Shown here: in pieces, positions 40,335 through 47,966 of the stretch | Position numbering within the stretch: the first letter of the stretch is position 1 | Layout of the letters: every line of letters begins with the position of its first letter | Assembly: GCF_037911585.1 (NCBI RefSeq) | Contig: NZ_JBAJNS010000001.1 | Span: 686,001-750,000, forward strand | DNA from: Streptomyces sp. GSL17-111 | GTDB taxonomy: Bacteria; Actinomycetota; Actinomycetes; Streptomycetales; Streptomycetaceae | DNA: 64,000 nt | Direction of reading: 5' to 3' | Made by a program: the position numbers and the translations under genes | The notes under the pieces: generated by a model | Database searches by the model: none | The model's input: only the letters and a program-made list of their open reading frames with translations | Told to the model about the DNA's origin: nothing

Positions 40335-41281
40335 CCCCCGGTTCCGCGGCGGCCCTCGCCCTCCCCGGCACCGGAAGCTGGGACTTCAGCGACTACCCCT
40401 ACGGTCTGGAGCCGCTCACCCTCCCGCATCCGGGGGAGCCGTACGCCACCGAGGGATGCGTACGGCACGCCGACGTGCGGCAGGTGTGTCGGGCCCTCCA
40501 CACCCGCGCGGAGGAGGGACTTGAGATCACCCGGCCCGCCGCCGGGTTCACGTTGGAGCGGTTGTTCTGGTTCCGCTGGATCACCGGACACCAGATCTCC
40601 TTCGTCATCTGGCGGCTGCTCGCGGACGCCCTGGCCCGGCTCTCCGCGGGCGAGGGCGACCGCGAGGAGCTGTCGGCGGAGATCACCCAGCACGTGCGCG
40701 GGTACTGCGGAATGCTGCTCTACACCGGCTCCTGCGATCGCGCCGTCTACAACGGCACCATCCGGCCGAGCATGTACCGCCTGCACAGCACCTTCAGCGG
40801 CACGTGGGCACCCGACTACCCGGCGGTGCGCAGCCTCTTCCGCGGGCGGAGGGTGCCACCCGTCGCGGCCTCGCAGGTTGAGGCGCTGGTGCGGGAGGTG
40901 CGCCTCAGCAGCCGGATCCACCTCGGCGTGGCCTCGAAGCTCGTCACCGGAGGGCGCTCCCTGCTCCAGCGGTCCATCGCCGACCGGGACACCGTCCAGC
41001 CGCGGATGTGGGGCGCCGTCTTCGACTGCTACTTCCTGACCCTGCGCGCCCCGGTCTCGTCGCCGGAGGTCGCCTCCCAACTCCTGCGCAGGCAGAAGGC
41101 CGTCGTCATGGACCTGGCCGCGAACGGTCTTTACCCCGCCGCCGGCAGCGACGAGGTCCCCAAGGAACTGCGGCAACCGGACGTCCTCGCGTGTGAGGAG
41201 GACCTGACCGAGTCCCTCTTCCGGATCGCCCGTCTGGCCGCCGGGCTGCCCCTCGACCGTGCGCGGGCGGCAGCCCGGTGA
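40331..41281 (+). CDS. Heme-dependent L-tyrosine 3-hydroxylase (LmbB2-like)
   Basis: 316 aa, close to the length of LmbB2, HrmE and anthramycin Orf13. Typical family text is the block YNGTIRP-x-MYRLHSTFSG-x-W and an all-helical body as in the tryptophan-dioxygenase superfamily. It should convert L-tyrosine to L-DOPA, the first committed step to 4-alkyl-L-prolines. GTG start overlaps the stop of the dioxygenase gene, and the stop overlaps the next GTG, so the block is tightly coupled. It could be mistaken for a tryptophan 2,3-dioxygenase; the complete set of lincomycin-type neighbours argues for tyrosine hydroxylation. Confidence 0.86.
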   Translation: MTPGSAAALALPGTGSWDFSDYPYGLEPLTLPHPGEPYATEGCVRHADVRQVCRALHTRAEEGLEITRPAAGFTLERLFWFRWITGHQISFVIWRLLADALARLSAGEGDREELSAEITQHVRGYCGMLLYTGSCDRAVYNGTIRPSMYRLHSTFSGTWAPDYPAVRSLFRGRRVPPVAASQVEALVREVRLSSRIHLGVASKLVTGGRSLLQRSIADRDTVQPRMWGAVFDCYFLTLRAPVSSPEVASQLLRRQKAVVMDLAANGLYPAAGSDEVPKELRQPDVLACEEDLTESLFRIARLAAGLPLDRARAAAR

Positions 41282-42180
41282 GCGGGCTGCGACACGGTGT
41301 GGTCCTGCTGCCCGAGCACCGATGGGCACGGGCACGGGAACTCTGGGCCCGGGCGGAGACCTTCGGCTTCGACCACGCGTGGACCTACGACCACCTCACG
41401 TGGCGCACCCTGCGCGACGAGCCGTGGTTCGGGACGGTGCCCACGCTCACGGCGGCGGCGACAGCCACCTCGCGCATCCGCCTGGGCACGCTGGTGGCCA
41501 GCCCGGCCTTCCGGCACCCGGTGACGTTCGCAAAGGAACTGACGGCGCTCGACGACATCTCCGGCGGACGGCTCGTCTGCGGGCTGGGCGCCGGAGCGGG
41601 CGGCCACGACGAGGAGGTGCTGGGCTCGAAGCCGCCGTCGCCCTCCCAACGTGCACAGCGGTTCGAGGAGTTCGTCGAGCTGACCGACCTGCTGCTGCGG
41701 TCGCCGGTGACGGACTACACGGGCAGGTACTTCACCGCCGTCGACGCGCGTACCGTCCCCGGGAGCGTGCAGCAGCCGCGGGTGCCGTTCGCCGTCGCTG
41801 CCACCGGCCCCCGCGGCATGCGACTGGCGGCCCGGTACGCCGACGTCTGGGTGACGGCCGGGCAGCCCGGCTGGGGTGAACCCGCCCGCTACGACCACGC
41901 CGTCCCGCACCTGGCCGGCCAGGTGCGTGCGATGGAGGAGGCGTGCGCCGCGATCGGACGCGACCCCTCCACGGTGCGTCGCCTGGTGGTGACCGGGGCG
42001 ATGATCCGCCACGTCTCCGACTCGGTCTCCGCCTACCAGGACGCCTGCGGACTGTTCGAGGCCGCCGGCTTCACCGACGTCGTCATCCACTGGCCCCGGG
42101 ACGGCTTCCCCTACCAGGGCCGCATCGAGGTCCTGGAGGACATCGCCCACACCGTGCTCACCCCCGGAGGTGCCCCGTGA
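41278..42180 (+). CDS. F420-dependent LLM-class reductase (LmbY-like)
   Basis: 300 aa luciferase-like (alpha/beta barrel) oxidoreductase. Family text: FDHAWTYDHL, IRLGTLVASP, FRHPVTFAKEL, DDISGGRLVCGLGAG. In lincomycin biosynthesis LmbY reduces the pyrroline ring double bonds with reduced coenzyme F420; hormaomycin and some pyrrolobenzodiazepine clusters carry homologues. How many double bonds are reduced decides whether the proline ring is saturated or keeps an exocyclic ethylidene. Starts at GTG overlapping the previous stop, and its own stop overlaps the next gene (GTGA). No other F420 gene is in the window; the cofactor would come from general metabolism. Confidence 0.85.
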   Translation: MSGLRHGVVLLPEHRWARARELWARAETFGFDHAWTYDHLTWRTLRDEPWFGTVPTLTAAATATSRIRLGTLVASPAFRHPVTFAKELTALDDISGGRLVCGLGAGAGGHDEEVLGSKPPSPSQRAQRFEEFVELTDLLLRSPVTDYTGRYFTAVDARTVPGSVQQPRVPFAVAATGPRGMRLAARYADVWVTAGQPGWGEPARYDHAVPHLAGQVRAMEEACAAIGRDPSTVRRLVVTGAMIRHVSDSVSAYQDACGLFEAAGFTDVVIHWPRDGFPYQGRIEVLEDIAHTVLTPGGAP

Positions 42181-43043
42181 TCCGCTACGAGGTGGTCGAC
42201 ATGTTCACCGACCGCCCCTTCGCCGGCAGCACCCTGGCGGTGGTCCCGGACGCCGAGGGCCTGTCCACCGCGTCCATGAGCGCGATCGCAGCGGAGCTGG
42301 GCGCCGTGGAGACGGCGTTCGTGCTGCCGGCCACGGCACCGGACGCCACCTACCGGGTCCGGGTGTTCACCCCCACCGCGGAATCCCCCGGGGGAGGCCA
42401 CTCCTGTGTCGGCACAGCGGCGACGCTGGTACGGGTCGGTGCCGTCCCGGCCGGGCGGGTGGTCCAGGAATGCGGGCCGGCCCGGCACGTCCTGACCGCA
42501 CGGGCCGACCGTGCGACGCTCACCCTCACCGGACCGGTTCCGGGTGCCGACCTCGACCCGGCACCGCTGCTCGCGGCAGTCGGTCTCGCCGCCGAGGACG
42601 CGTCCGGTGGGAATCCCCGCGCCGAGGGCTTCGGAACCCCCTTCACCTTCCTGCCGGTACGGGAGGCGGCTCTCGCCCGGGCGGAGCCGGAACCGGCCCG
42701 GATGGCCGCCGCCGCACTCCCCGCTCTGTGCCTCCTGCACTGGGACGGCTCCCGGCGCGCCGCCCGCACCCGGCTCTTCGCACCCGGCTTCGGCATCGCC
42801 GAGGACCCGGCGTGCGCACCGGTGGCCGCCGCCCTCGGGCTGTGGCTGGCCGGGACCGGCCGACTGCCCAACACGGACGGCGACCACACCTACACGCTCC
42901 ACCAGGGCACCGAAGCGGGCCGGCCCGCCCTGCTGACGTGCACGCTCACCGTGGCGAACGGCTCCCCCGCGCAAGCCGCCGTGACGGGCCGCGTGACGGC
43001 GGTCGCCCACGGCCGGATCACCGCCCCGCACACCGTCCGGTGA
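42177..43043 (+). CDS. PhzF-family isomerase (LmbX-like)
   Basis: 288 aa with two related hot-dog-like halves. PhzF-family marks: DMFTDRPFAGSTLAVV at the start, the catalytic-type Glu in GAVETAFVLP, and the GGGHSCVGTA loop. In lincomycin biosynthesis LmbX shifts a double bond of the alkylproline precursor before reduction by LmbY. The true start is GTG 42177 with GGAGG upstream, overlapping the LmbY-like stop; a longer frame opening at 41943 is not real. Part of the six-gene alkylproline block. Confidence 0.87.
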   Translation: MIRYEVVDMFTDRPFAGSTLAVVPDAEGLSTASMSAIAAELGAVETAFVLPATAPDATYRVRVFTPTAESPGGGHSCVGTAATLVRVGAVPAGRVVQECGPARHVLTARADRATLTLTGPVPGADLDPAPLLAAVGLAAEDASGGNPRAEGFGTPFTFLPVREAALARAEPEPARMAAAALPALCLLHWDGSRRAARTRLFAPGFGIAEDPACAPVAAALGLWLAGTGRLPNTDGDHTYTLHQGTEAGRPALLTCTLTVANGSPAQAAVTGRVTAVAHGRITAPHTVR

Positions 43044-43064
43044 CTCTCCTGGGAAGGACCCCCT

Positions 43065-44858
43065 GTGCTGCTCCGTCCCGAACTGCACGGCATCCACGGC
43101 GCCGTCTCCTCCACCCACTGGCTCGCCTCGGCGACGGGAATGGCGATGTTCGACCGCGGCGGCAACGCCTTCGACGCCGCGACGGCCGCCGCCCTCGTCA
43201 TCCAGGTCGTGGAACCCCACCTCAACGGCCCCGGCGGGGACGCCCCGATCCTGCTCCACGACGCGGCGAGCGGCAGGGTGGAGGTCCTCTGCGGGCAGGG
43301 GCCGATGCCCGCGGCGGCCACCACCGACGCCTTCCGGCAGCGTGGGCTGGACGCGGTCCCCGGCTCGGGGCTGCTGGCGGCGTGCGTGCCGGGCGCGTTC
43401 GGCGCGTGGATGCGGCTCCTGCGTGACCGCGGGCGCCTCCGGGTCGAGGACGTGCTGCTGCCCGCCATCGGGTACGCCGAGGACGGGTATCCCCTGCTGC
43501 CCAAGGCCGCCGAGATGATCAGCGTGATGGCTCCACTGTTCCGCGACGAGTGGACCGAGTCCGGCCGCACCTATCTGGACCACGGCACCGCACCGGCGGC
43601 CGGGTCCCGGATGCGCAACCCAGCCCTGGGACGGACGTTCAGACGCATTCTGGCCGAGGCCCGAGCGGCCGGACCCGACCGCGAAGCCCAGGCCGAAGCC
43701 GCACGGGCGGCCTTCTACCAGGGTTTCGTCGCCGAGGCCGTGGACCGGTACATGGCCACCGGCTCGGCCGTCGACGCCACGGGCCGCAGGCACGGCGGCC
43801 TGCTCACCGGAGAGGACCTGGCCTCGTGGCGGCCGCCCGTGGAAACACCCGCCTCCTTCGACTACCGCGGCCACCTGGTGCACAAGCCCGGACCGTGGTC
43901 GCAGGGCCCGGTCTTCCTCCAGCAACTGGCACTCCTGGAGGGTTTCGACCTGACGGCCGCGGGGCACGGCAGTGCCGACCACCTGCACACCGTGGTCGAG
44001 TCGGCGAAGCTCGCCTACGCCGACCGGGAGGCCTGGTACGGCGACCCGGTCCACGCCGACGTGCCGCTGGCCGCCCTGCTCGACCGCGACTACGCGGCGA
44101 AGCGTCGCGAGCTCATCGGGCCCACCGCGTCCGGAGTGCTGCGTCCCGGCTCACCCGACGGCCGCACCCCGCACGTCGCCGAGTGCCTCGACCGCTCCGG
44201 GGCGCCCACCGACCCGGACTGGCTCGCCCAACTGCACAACGGCATACCCACCGTGCTGCTGCGGACCGCGGCCAAGGGGGACACCACCTGTGTCACCGCC
44301 ACCGACCGGGAGGGCAACATGGTCGTCTCGACGCCCAGCGGCGGCTGGCTCAAGAGCTCCCCCGTGGTGCCGGGCCTCGGCTTCCCCCTCGGCACCCGTG
44401 GACAGATGGCATGGCTGACCGAGGGGCATCCCAACTCCCTCGCGCCCGGCAAGCGTCCGCGCACCACGCTGAGCCCCACCCTCGTGCTGAAGGAAGGACG
44501 CCCCCACCTGGCCTTCGGCACACCGGGCGGGGACCAGCAGGACCAGTGGACACTGCACTTCTTCCTCAACCATGTCGACTTCGGCATGACACCGCAGCAG
44601 GCCACGGAGGCGACCACGTTCCACACCGACCACGTCCCCACCTCGTTCACGCCACGTCAGTCGCGTCCGCTCGCCCTGGTGGCCGAGCAGGGCTTCGACC
44701 CGGCCGTGCTGGAGGAGCTGGGCCGTCGCGGGCACGAGGTCCGCGAGGTCCCGGCACAGACCCTCGGCAAGGTGTGCGCGACGGGCGTGGACGGCGGTTG
44801 CGGCGTGGTCGCCGCGGCCAGTCCGCGTGGAGGCCAGGCCTACGCCGTCGTCCGGTGA
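43065..44858 (+). CDS. Gamma-glutamyltransferase homologue (LmbA-like)
   Basis: 597 aa Ntn-hydrolase of the gamma-glutamyltranspeptidase family. The self-cleavage/nucleophile site is Thr407 in GDTTCVT, followed by TDREGNMV. GTRGQMAWL and GTPGGDQQ match the C-terminal subunit. In the lincomycin pathway LmbA is proposed to break a carbon-carbon bond, removing a two-carbon unit from the ring-opened DOPA product, rather than to act on glutathione. No obvious signal peptide is present, unlike periplasmic GGTs, which supports a biosynthetic role. GTG start behind GGGAAGGA, 21 bp after the isomerase gene. Confidence 0.86.
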   Translation: MLLRPELHGIHGAVSSTHWLASATGMAMFDRGGNAFDAATAAALVIQVVEPHLNGPGGDAPILLHDAASGRVEVLCGQGPMPAAATTDAFRQRGLDAVPGSGLLAACVPGAFGAWMRLLRDRGRLRVEDVLLPAIGYAEDGYPLLPKAAEMISVMAPLFRDEWTESGRTYLDHGTAPAAGSRMRNPALGRTFRRILAEARAAGPDREAQAEAARAAFYQGFVAEAVDRYMATGSAVDATGRRHGGLLTGEDLASWRPPVETPASFDYRGHLVHKPGPWSQGPVFLQQLALLEGFDLTAAGHGSADHLHTVVESAKLAYADREAWYGDPVHADVPLAALLDRDYAAKRRELIGPTASGVLRPGSPDGRTPHVAECLDRSGAPTDPDWLAQLHNGIPTVLLRTAAKGDTTCVTATDREGNMVVSTPSGGWLKSSPVVPGLGFPLGTRGQMAWLTEGHPNSLAPGKRPRTTLSPTLVLKEGRPHLAFGTPGGDQQDQWTLHFFLNHVDFGMTPQQATEATTFHTDHVPTSFTPRQSRPLALVAEQGFDPAVLEELGRRGHEVREVPAQTLGKVCATGVDGGCGVVAAASPRGGQAYAVVR

Positions 44859-44961
44859 GCGGAGGTCGGGAAGGAGGCGGGCCCGTGCACCCCGCGACCC
44901 CGCGCGGCGGGCATCGACGCGGTCCCCTCGGGAACGCCGGCCGGTGTGCGAGGGTGCCCGC

Positions 44962-46254
44962 GTGACGTCGCCGCCAGGGCGTCGCGGGACGCGTCGACCA
45001 AGCCGCCTGGGACGGACGTTCACGCTGCTGTGGTCGGCGTCGTGGGTCTCCTCGGTCGGTGACGGGATGCGGGAGGCGGCGCTTCCCCTCCTCGTGGTCT
45101 CGGTGTCCGCCTCACCCGGTGCCGTCGCGGTGGTCGCAGCCGCCGGGACCCTGCCGTGGCTGCTGGTGTCGCCCTTCAGCGGAGCCCTCGCGGACCGGCT
45201 CGACCCCCGGTGGCTGATGATGTCCACCGACACGTCGAGGGCGGTGGTGGTGGCCGGGTTCGCCGTGTGGACGCTCGTGGGAAGTCCGCCGCTGCTCGCT
45301 CTCGCACTGGTCGCGTTCGCGCTCGGCTGCGGTGAGACCCTCTTCGACAACGCGGCCATGTCGATGGTGCGGGACGTCGTCCCCGCCGACCGGCTCGACC
45401 TCGCCAACGGCCGCCTCCAGGGCAGCCAGATCGTGGGCGGCCACTTCGTGGGGCCGCTGCTCGGTTCCGCGCTGTTCGCGGTGGCCGCCGGCCTGCCCTT
45501 CGTCGTGGACGGGTTCACCTTCGCCCTCGCCGCGGTGCTGCTCGCCGTCGCGGGCCGCTCCGGCCGCCCGGCGCCCGTGCGGGGCCGGCGACCGATACTG
45601 ACCGAGATCGGGGACGGCGCCCGCTGGCTCTGGAACCACCGGGGACTTCGCCTGCTCGCCGTGGTCTGCACGGTCGCCACCCTGGCCTTCTACCTCGGCA
45701 TGACGCTGCTCGTCCTGCTGGTCACCCGGCACCTGGACGCGCCCCCGCTCCTGTACGGCGTGGTACTCGCAGCCGGTGCCGTCGGCGGTGTCCTGGCCGG
45801 TTTCGGAGCCGGACGGATCAGCGACCGGCTGGGACTGCGTTCCCGCATCGGCCTGGCCTTGGCCTCCATGGCGGTGTCGATGTCCGTGATGGGTCTGAGC
45901 ACATCGGTGGCCCTGGTGGCGGCGATGTACGCGGTCGCCGGTTTCGGTGTGGTCAGCTGGAACGTGCAGGTGGTGACGCTGCGTCAACGCATCGTCCCAC
46001 GGGAGTTGTTCGGTCGTGTCAACAGCGGCTACCTGCTGGCCAGCCGGCTGGGCATGCTCCTCGGGGCCACCCTCGCCGGATGGATCGGGAGCGCCCTCGA
46101 CATCCGCGCCCCCTTCTTCCTCGGCGGCGCCCTCCTGCTGCTCAGTCTCGCCGCCGTTCCCCGCCTGGCCGGTCTCAACCCGGCCCCGACCCCAGGCTCC
46201 GGCACGGCGGCGAAACCACCGGCGGACGCCTCGCCGCAACCGGACTCACGCTGA
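44962..46254 (+). CDS. MFS transporter (exporter)
   Basis: 430 aa integral membrane protein with about twelve hydrophobic helices and the cytoplasmic loop motif GALADRLDPR between helices 2 and 3, typical of drug-exporting major facilitator proteins (MFS_3 / enterobactin-exporter-like). Start GTG 44962 is chosen because it has GAGGG 7 bp upstream and gives a short positive N terminus; upstream in-frame sequence overlaps the previous gene and is Arg/Pro-rich without conservation. Last enzyme-side gene before the regulator, so export of the NRPS product, or self-resistance, is likely. Confidence 0.85.
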   Translation: MTSPPGRRGTRRPSRLGRTFTLLWSASWVSSVGDGMREAALPLLVVSVSASPGAVAVVAAAGTLPWLLVSPFSGALADRLDPRWLMMSTDTSRAVVVAGFAVWTLVGSPPLLALALVAFALGCGETLFDNAAMSMVRDVVPADRLDLANGRLQGSQIVGGHFVGPLLGSALFAVAAGLPFVVDGFTFALAAVLLAVAGRSGRPAPVRGRRPILTEIGDGARWLWNHRGLRLLAVVCTVATLAFYLGMTLLVLLVTRHLDAPPLLYGVVLAAGAVGGVLAGFGAGRISDRLGLRSRIGLALASMAVSMSVMGLSTSVALVAAMYAVAGFGVVSWNVQVVTLRQRIVPRELFGRVNSGYLLASRLGMLLGATLAGWIGSALDIRAPFFLGGALLLLSLAAVPRLAGLNPAPTPGSGTAAKPPADASPQPDSR

Positions 46255-46506
46255 CGACAGCACGCCGACAAGCGCAGTGGGGTCGCCGCAGTAACCGGCC
46301 TGTGATGAAGCCCACGTGGCGTGTATGTGTAATTCTGCGCAGGCATGTCGGCCACCGGGGAATGTCACCCGACGGATACCGGGGCGACGTATTGCCACAT
46401 CATCCGGAGATCAACGGGGCTTGTCTTCAAGGAACGCCCAAGTACGCTGTGGCGGAGCATTCTTGAGCCATCGCAATTCATGGAACACGCGCCCTTCCAC
46501 GTACCC

Positions 46507-47340
46507 ATGAACGCTCGCGCAACCGTCCTTCGCCGCAGCTCCGGAGGTGTGACCGTCATCGTCGGCAACGCAGTGACTTTCCATGTTCTCGGCCCTCTGG
46601 ATGTGTATCTGAACGACCGTCCGGTCCCTCTCGGGTCGGCACGGCAGAGAGCCGTCCTGTCAACACTCCTTCTTACTCCGGGGCAACCCGTCACCACGGA
46701 ACAGCTCACCGAAGCCGTATGGCCCGGAAAGGCTCCCGCCCGTACGGCGGCGAATCTGCACAGCTACGTGTCCCATCTCCGCCGGGTCCTGGAACCGCAC
46801 GGTCCGCCCCGGCAGCGGCATCACCTGCTGCGCCGGGAGCAGGGCGGCTACGTGCTCGCCGGGGACCCCGAGAGTCTGGACGCCGTCCGCTTCGAGCGGC
46901 TCCTGCACGAGGGCCGCGCGCTGTCGACGGCGGGACGCCACCAGGAGGCGAGCCGGACCTTACGCGAGGCCCTGGCCCTGTGGCGCGGCGGTGCACATCC
47001 GGAGGTGAGCGACTACACACCCGGCGCGCATGCCGCCGCCCGCTACGAGGAGCTGCGGCTCGTCGCGCTCGAGAGCCTGTGGGAGGCCGAACTGGCCTCG
47101 GAGAGCGACGTCTCGGTGCCGACGGCAGACCTGGCGGAGCTCAGCGCCCGCTTCCCCACCCACGAGCGGTTCAGCCTGCTCCTCATGAAGGCGCTCCACC
47201 GCTCGGGCCGCCGGGCCGAAGCCATCGACACCTACCACCGCACACGCCGGACGCTCGCCGAGGACTACGGCATCGATCCCGGTGTGGAACTCCAGGAACT
47301 GTTCGGTCGCATCCTCTGCGGAGAGCCGGCCGTGAGCTGA
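46507..47340 (+). CDS. SARP-family pathway activator
   Basis: About 277 aa from ATG 46507. It has an OmpR-type winged-helix DNA-binding domain (VTFHVLGPLDVYL, AVWPGKAPARTAANLHSYVSHLRRVL) followed by a bacterial transcriptional activation domain (about residues 110-270). There is no ATPase extension, so it is a small SARP. Such proteins bind direct heptamer repeats near -35 boxes and recruit RNA polymerase to antibiotic genes. A TTA codon at 46960-46962 makes translation dependent on the bldA tRNA. The start is uncertain: ATG 46480 and GTG 46549 are in frame. The 250 bp upstream are relatively AT-rich and probably contain its promoter. It lies between the alkylproline operon and the PKS genes and may control either or both. 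Confidence 0.85.
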   Translation: MNARATVLRRSSGGVTVIVGNAVTFHVLGPLDVYLNDRPVPLGSARQRAVLSTLLLTPGQPVTTEQLTEAVWPGKAPARTAANLHSYVSHLRRVLEPHGPPRQRHHLLRREQGGYVLAGDPESLDAVRFERLLHEGRALSTAGRHQEASRTLREALALWRGGAHPEVSDYTPGAHAAARYEELRLVALESLWEAELASESDVSVPTADLAELSARFPTHERFSLLLMKALHRSGRRAEAIDTYHRTRRTLAEDYGIDPGVELQELFGRILCGEPAVS

Positions 47341-47966
47341 GCGCCACCGTCCGCGCCACCCGCCACGCGTGAGAGGTGGGTGGCCGAAAGCAGCAGCCTC
47401 GCGACGGCCCGGCATCCTCGCTCACCCGTCCGCGTCAGCCCCGCCACGGGGCCCCACCAGGCATTCAAGATGTGGCCATGGTGTCGCCAAGGGGCCCGTG
47501 GCAGGGTACGGATCAAGAAGACGGGGGTCGCACACCCGGGCGGACGCGCAGCACGCACGTCGGCGGCCGGTGGTTCGCTGCGGCGGCCCGTCGACTTGAC
47601 CCGAGGCCCCTCGCACGGCCTCGCACTGCCGACCAGACCACACGTCACCCGGGGGAGACGACGATGCACGGCACCGCAAGTCCACACCACTGAGCGCGGC
47701 ACACTCCGCTGTGTCCGGTCCGCGCCCCATCCGCCGTGTGGACCACGAAGGCGGACGCCGGTGACCGACCGGGCCCGCCCGCCCGGATGGGCCCGACGCC
47801 GTCCGGTGAGCGGCCCGGCACGTCGACGGCCGTCATCGGGCATTGCCGCGCCCGCCCGTTGCCGCACCTCCGCGAGAACACCCGTGTCCACACACACCCG
47901 TGTCCACCGCGCCCGGATCGACGGGAACCGGACGACGCACCCGGTCGACGAGAAAGCCGAGTAGCC
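47341..47966. other. Intergenic region upstream of the PKS genes
   Basis: About 625 bp between the SARP stop and the PKS start. Open frames here have Arg/Pro-rich shadow-like translations with no recognisable domain. It should contain the promoter of the modular PKS operon; no operator could be assigned. Confidence 0.5.

Noticed and set aside
40331..41281. Tryptophan 2,3-dioxygenase (kynurenine route)
   Set aside because: Fold family is shared, but the neighbours are a full lincomycin-type alkylproline set and no kynureninase or formamidase is present.
47380..47964. 194-aa open frame upstream of the PKS
   Set aside because: Arg/Pro-rich translation without any domain, typical of chance frames in high-GC DNA.
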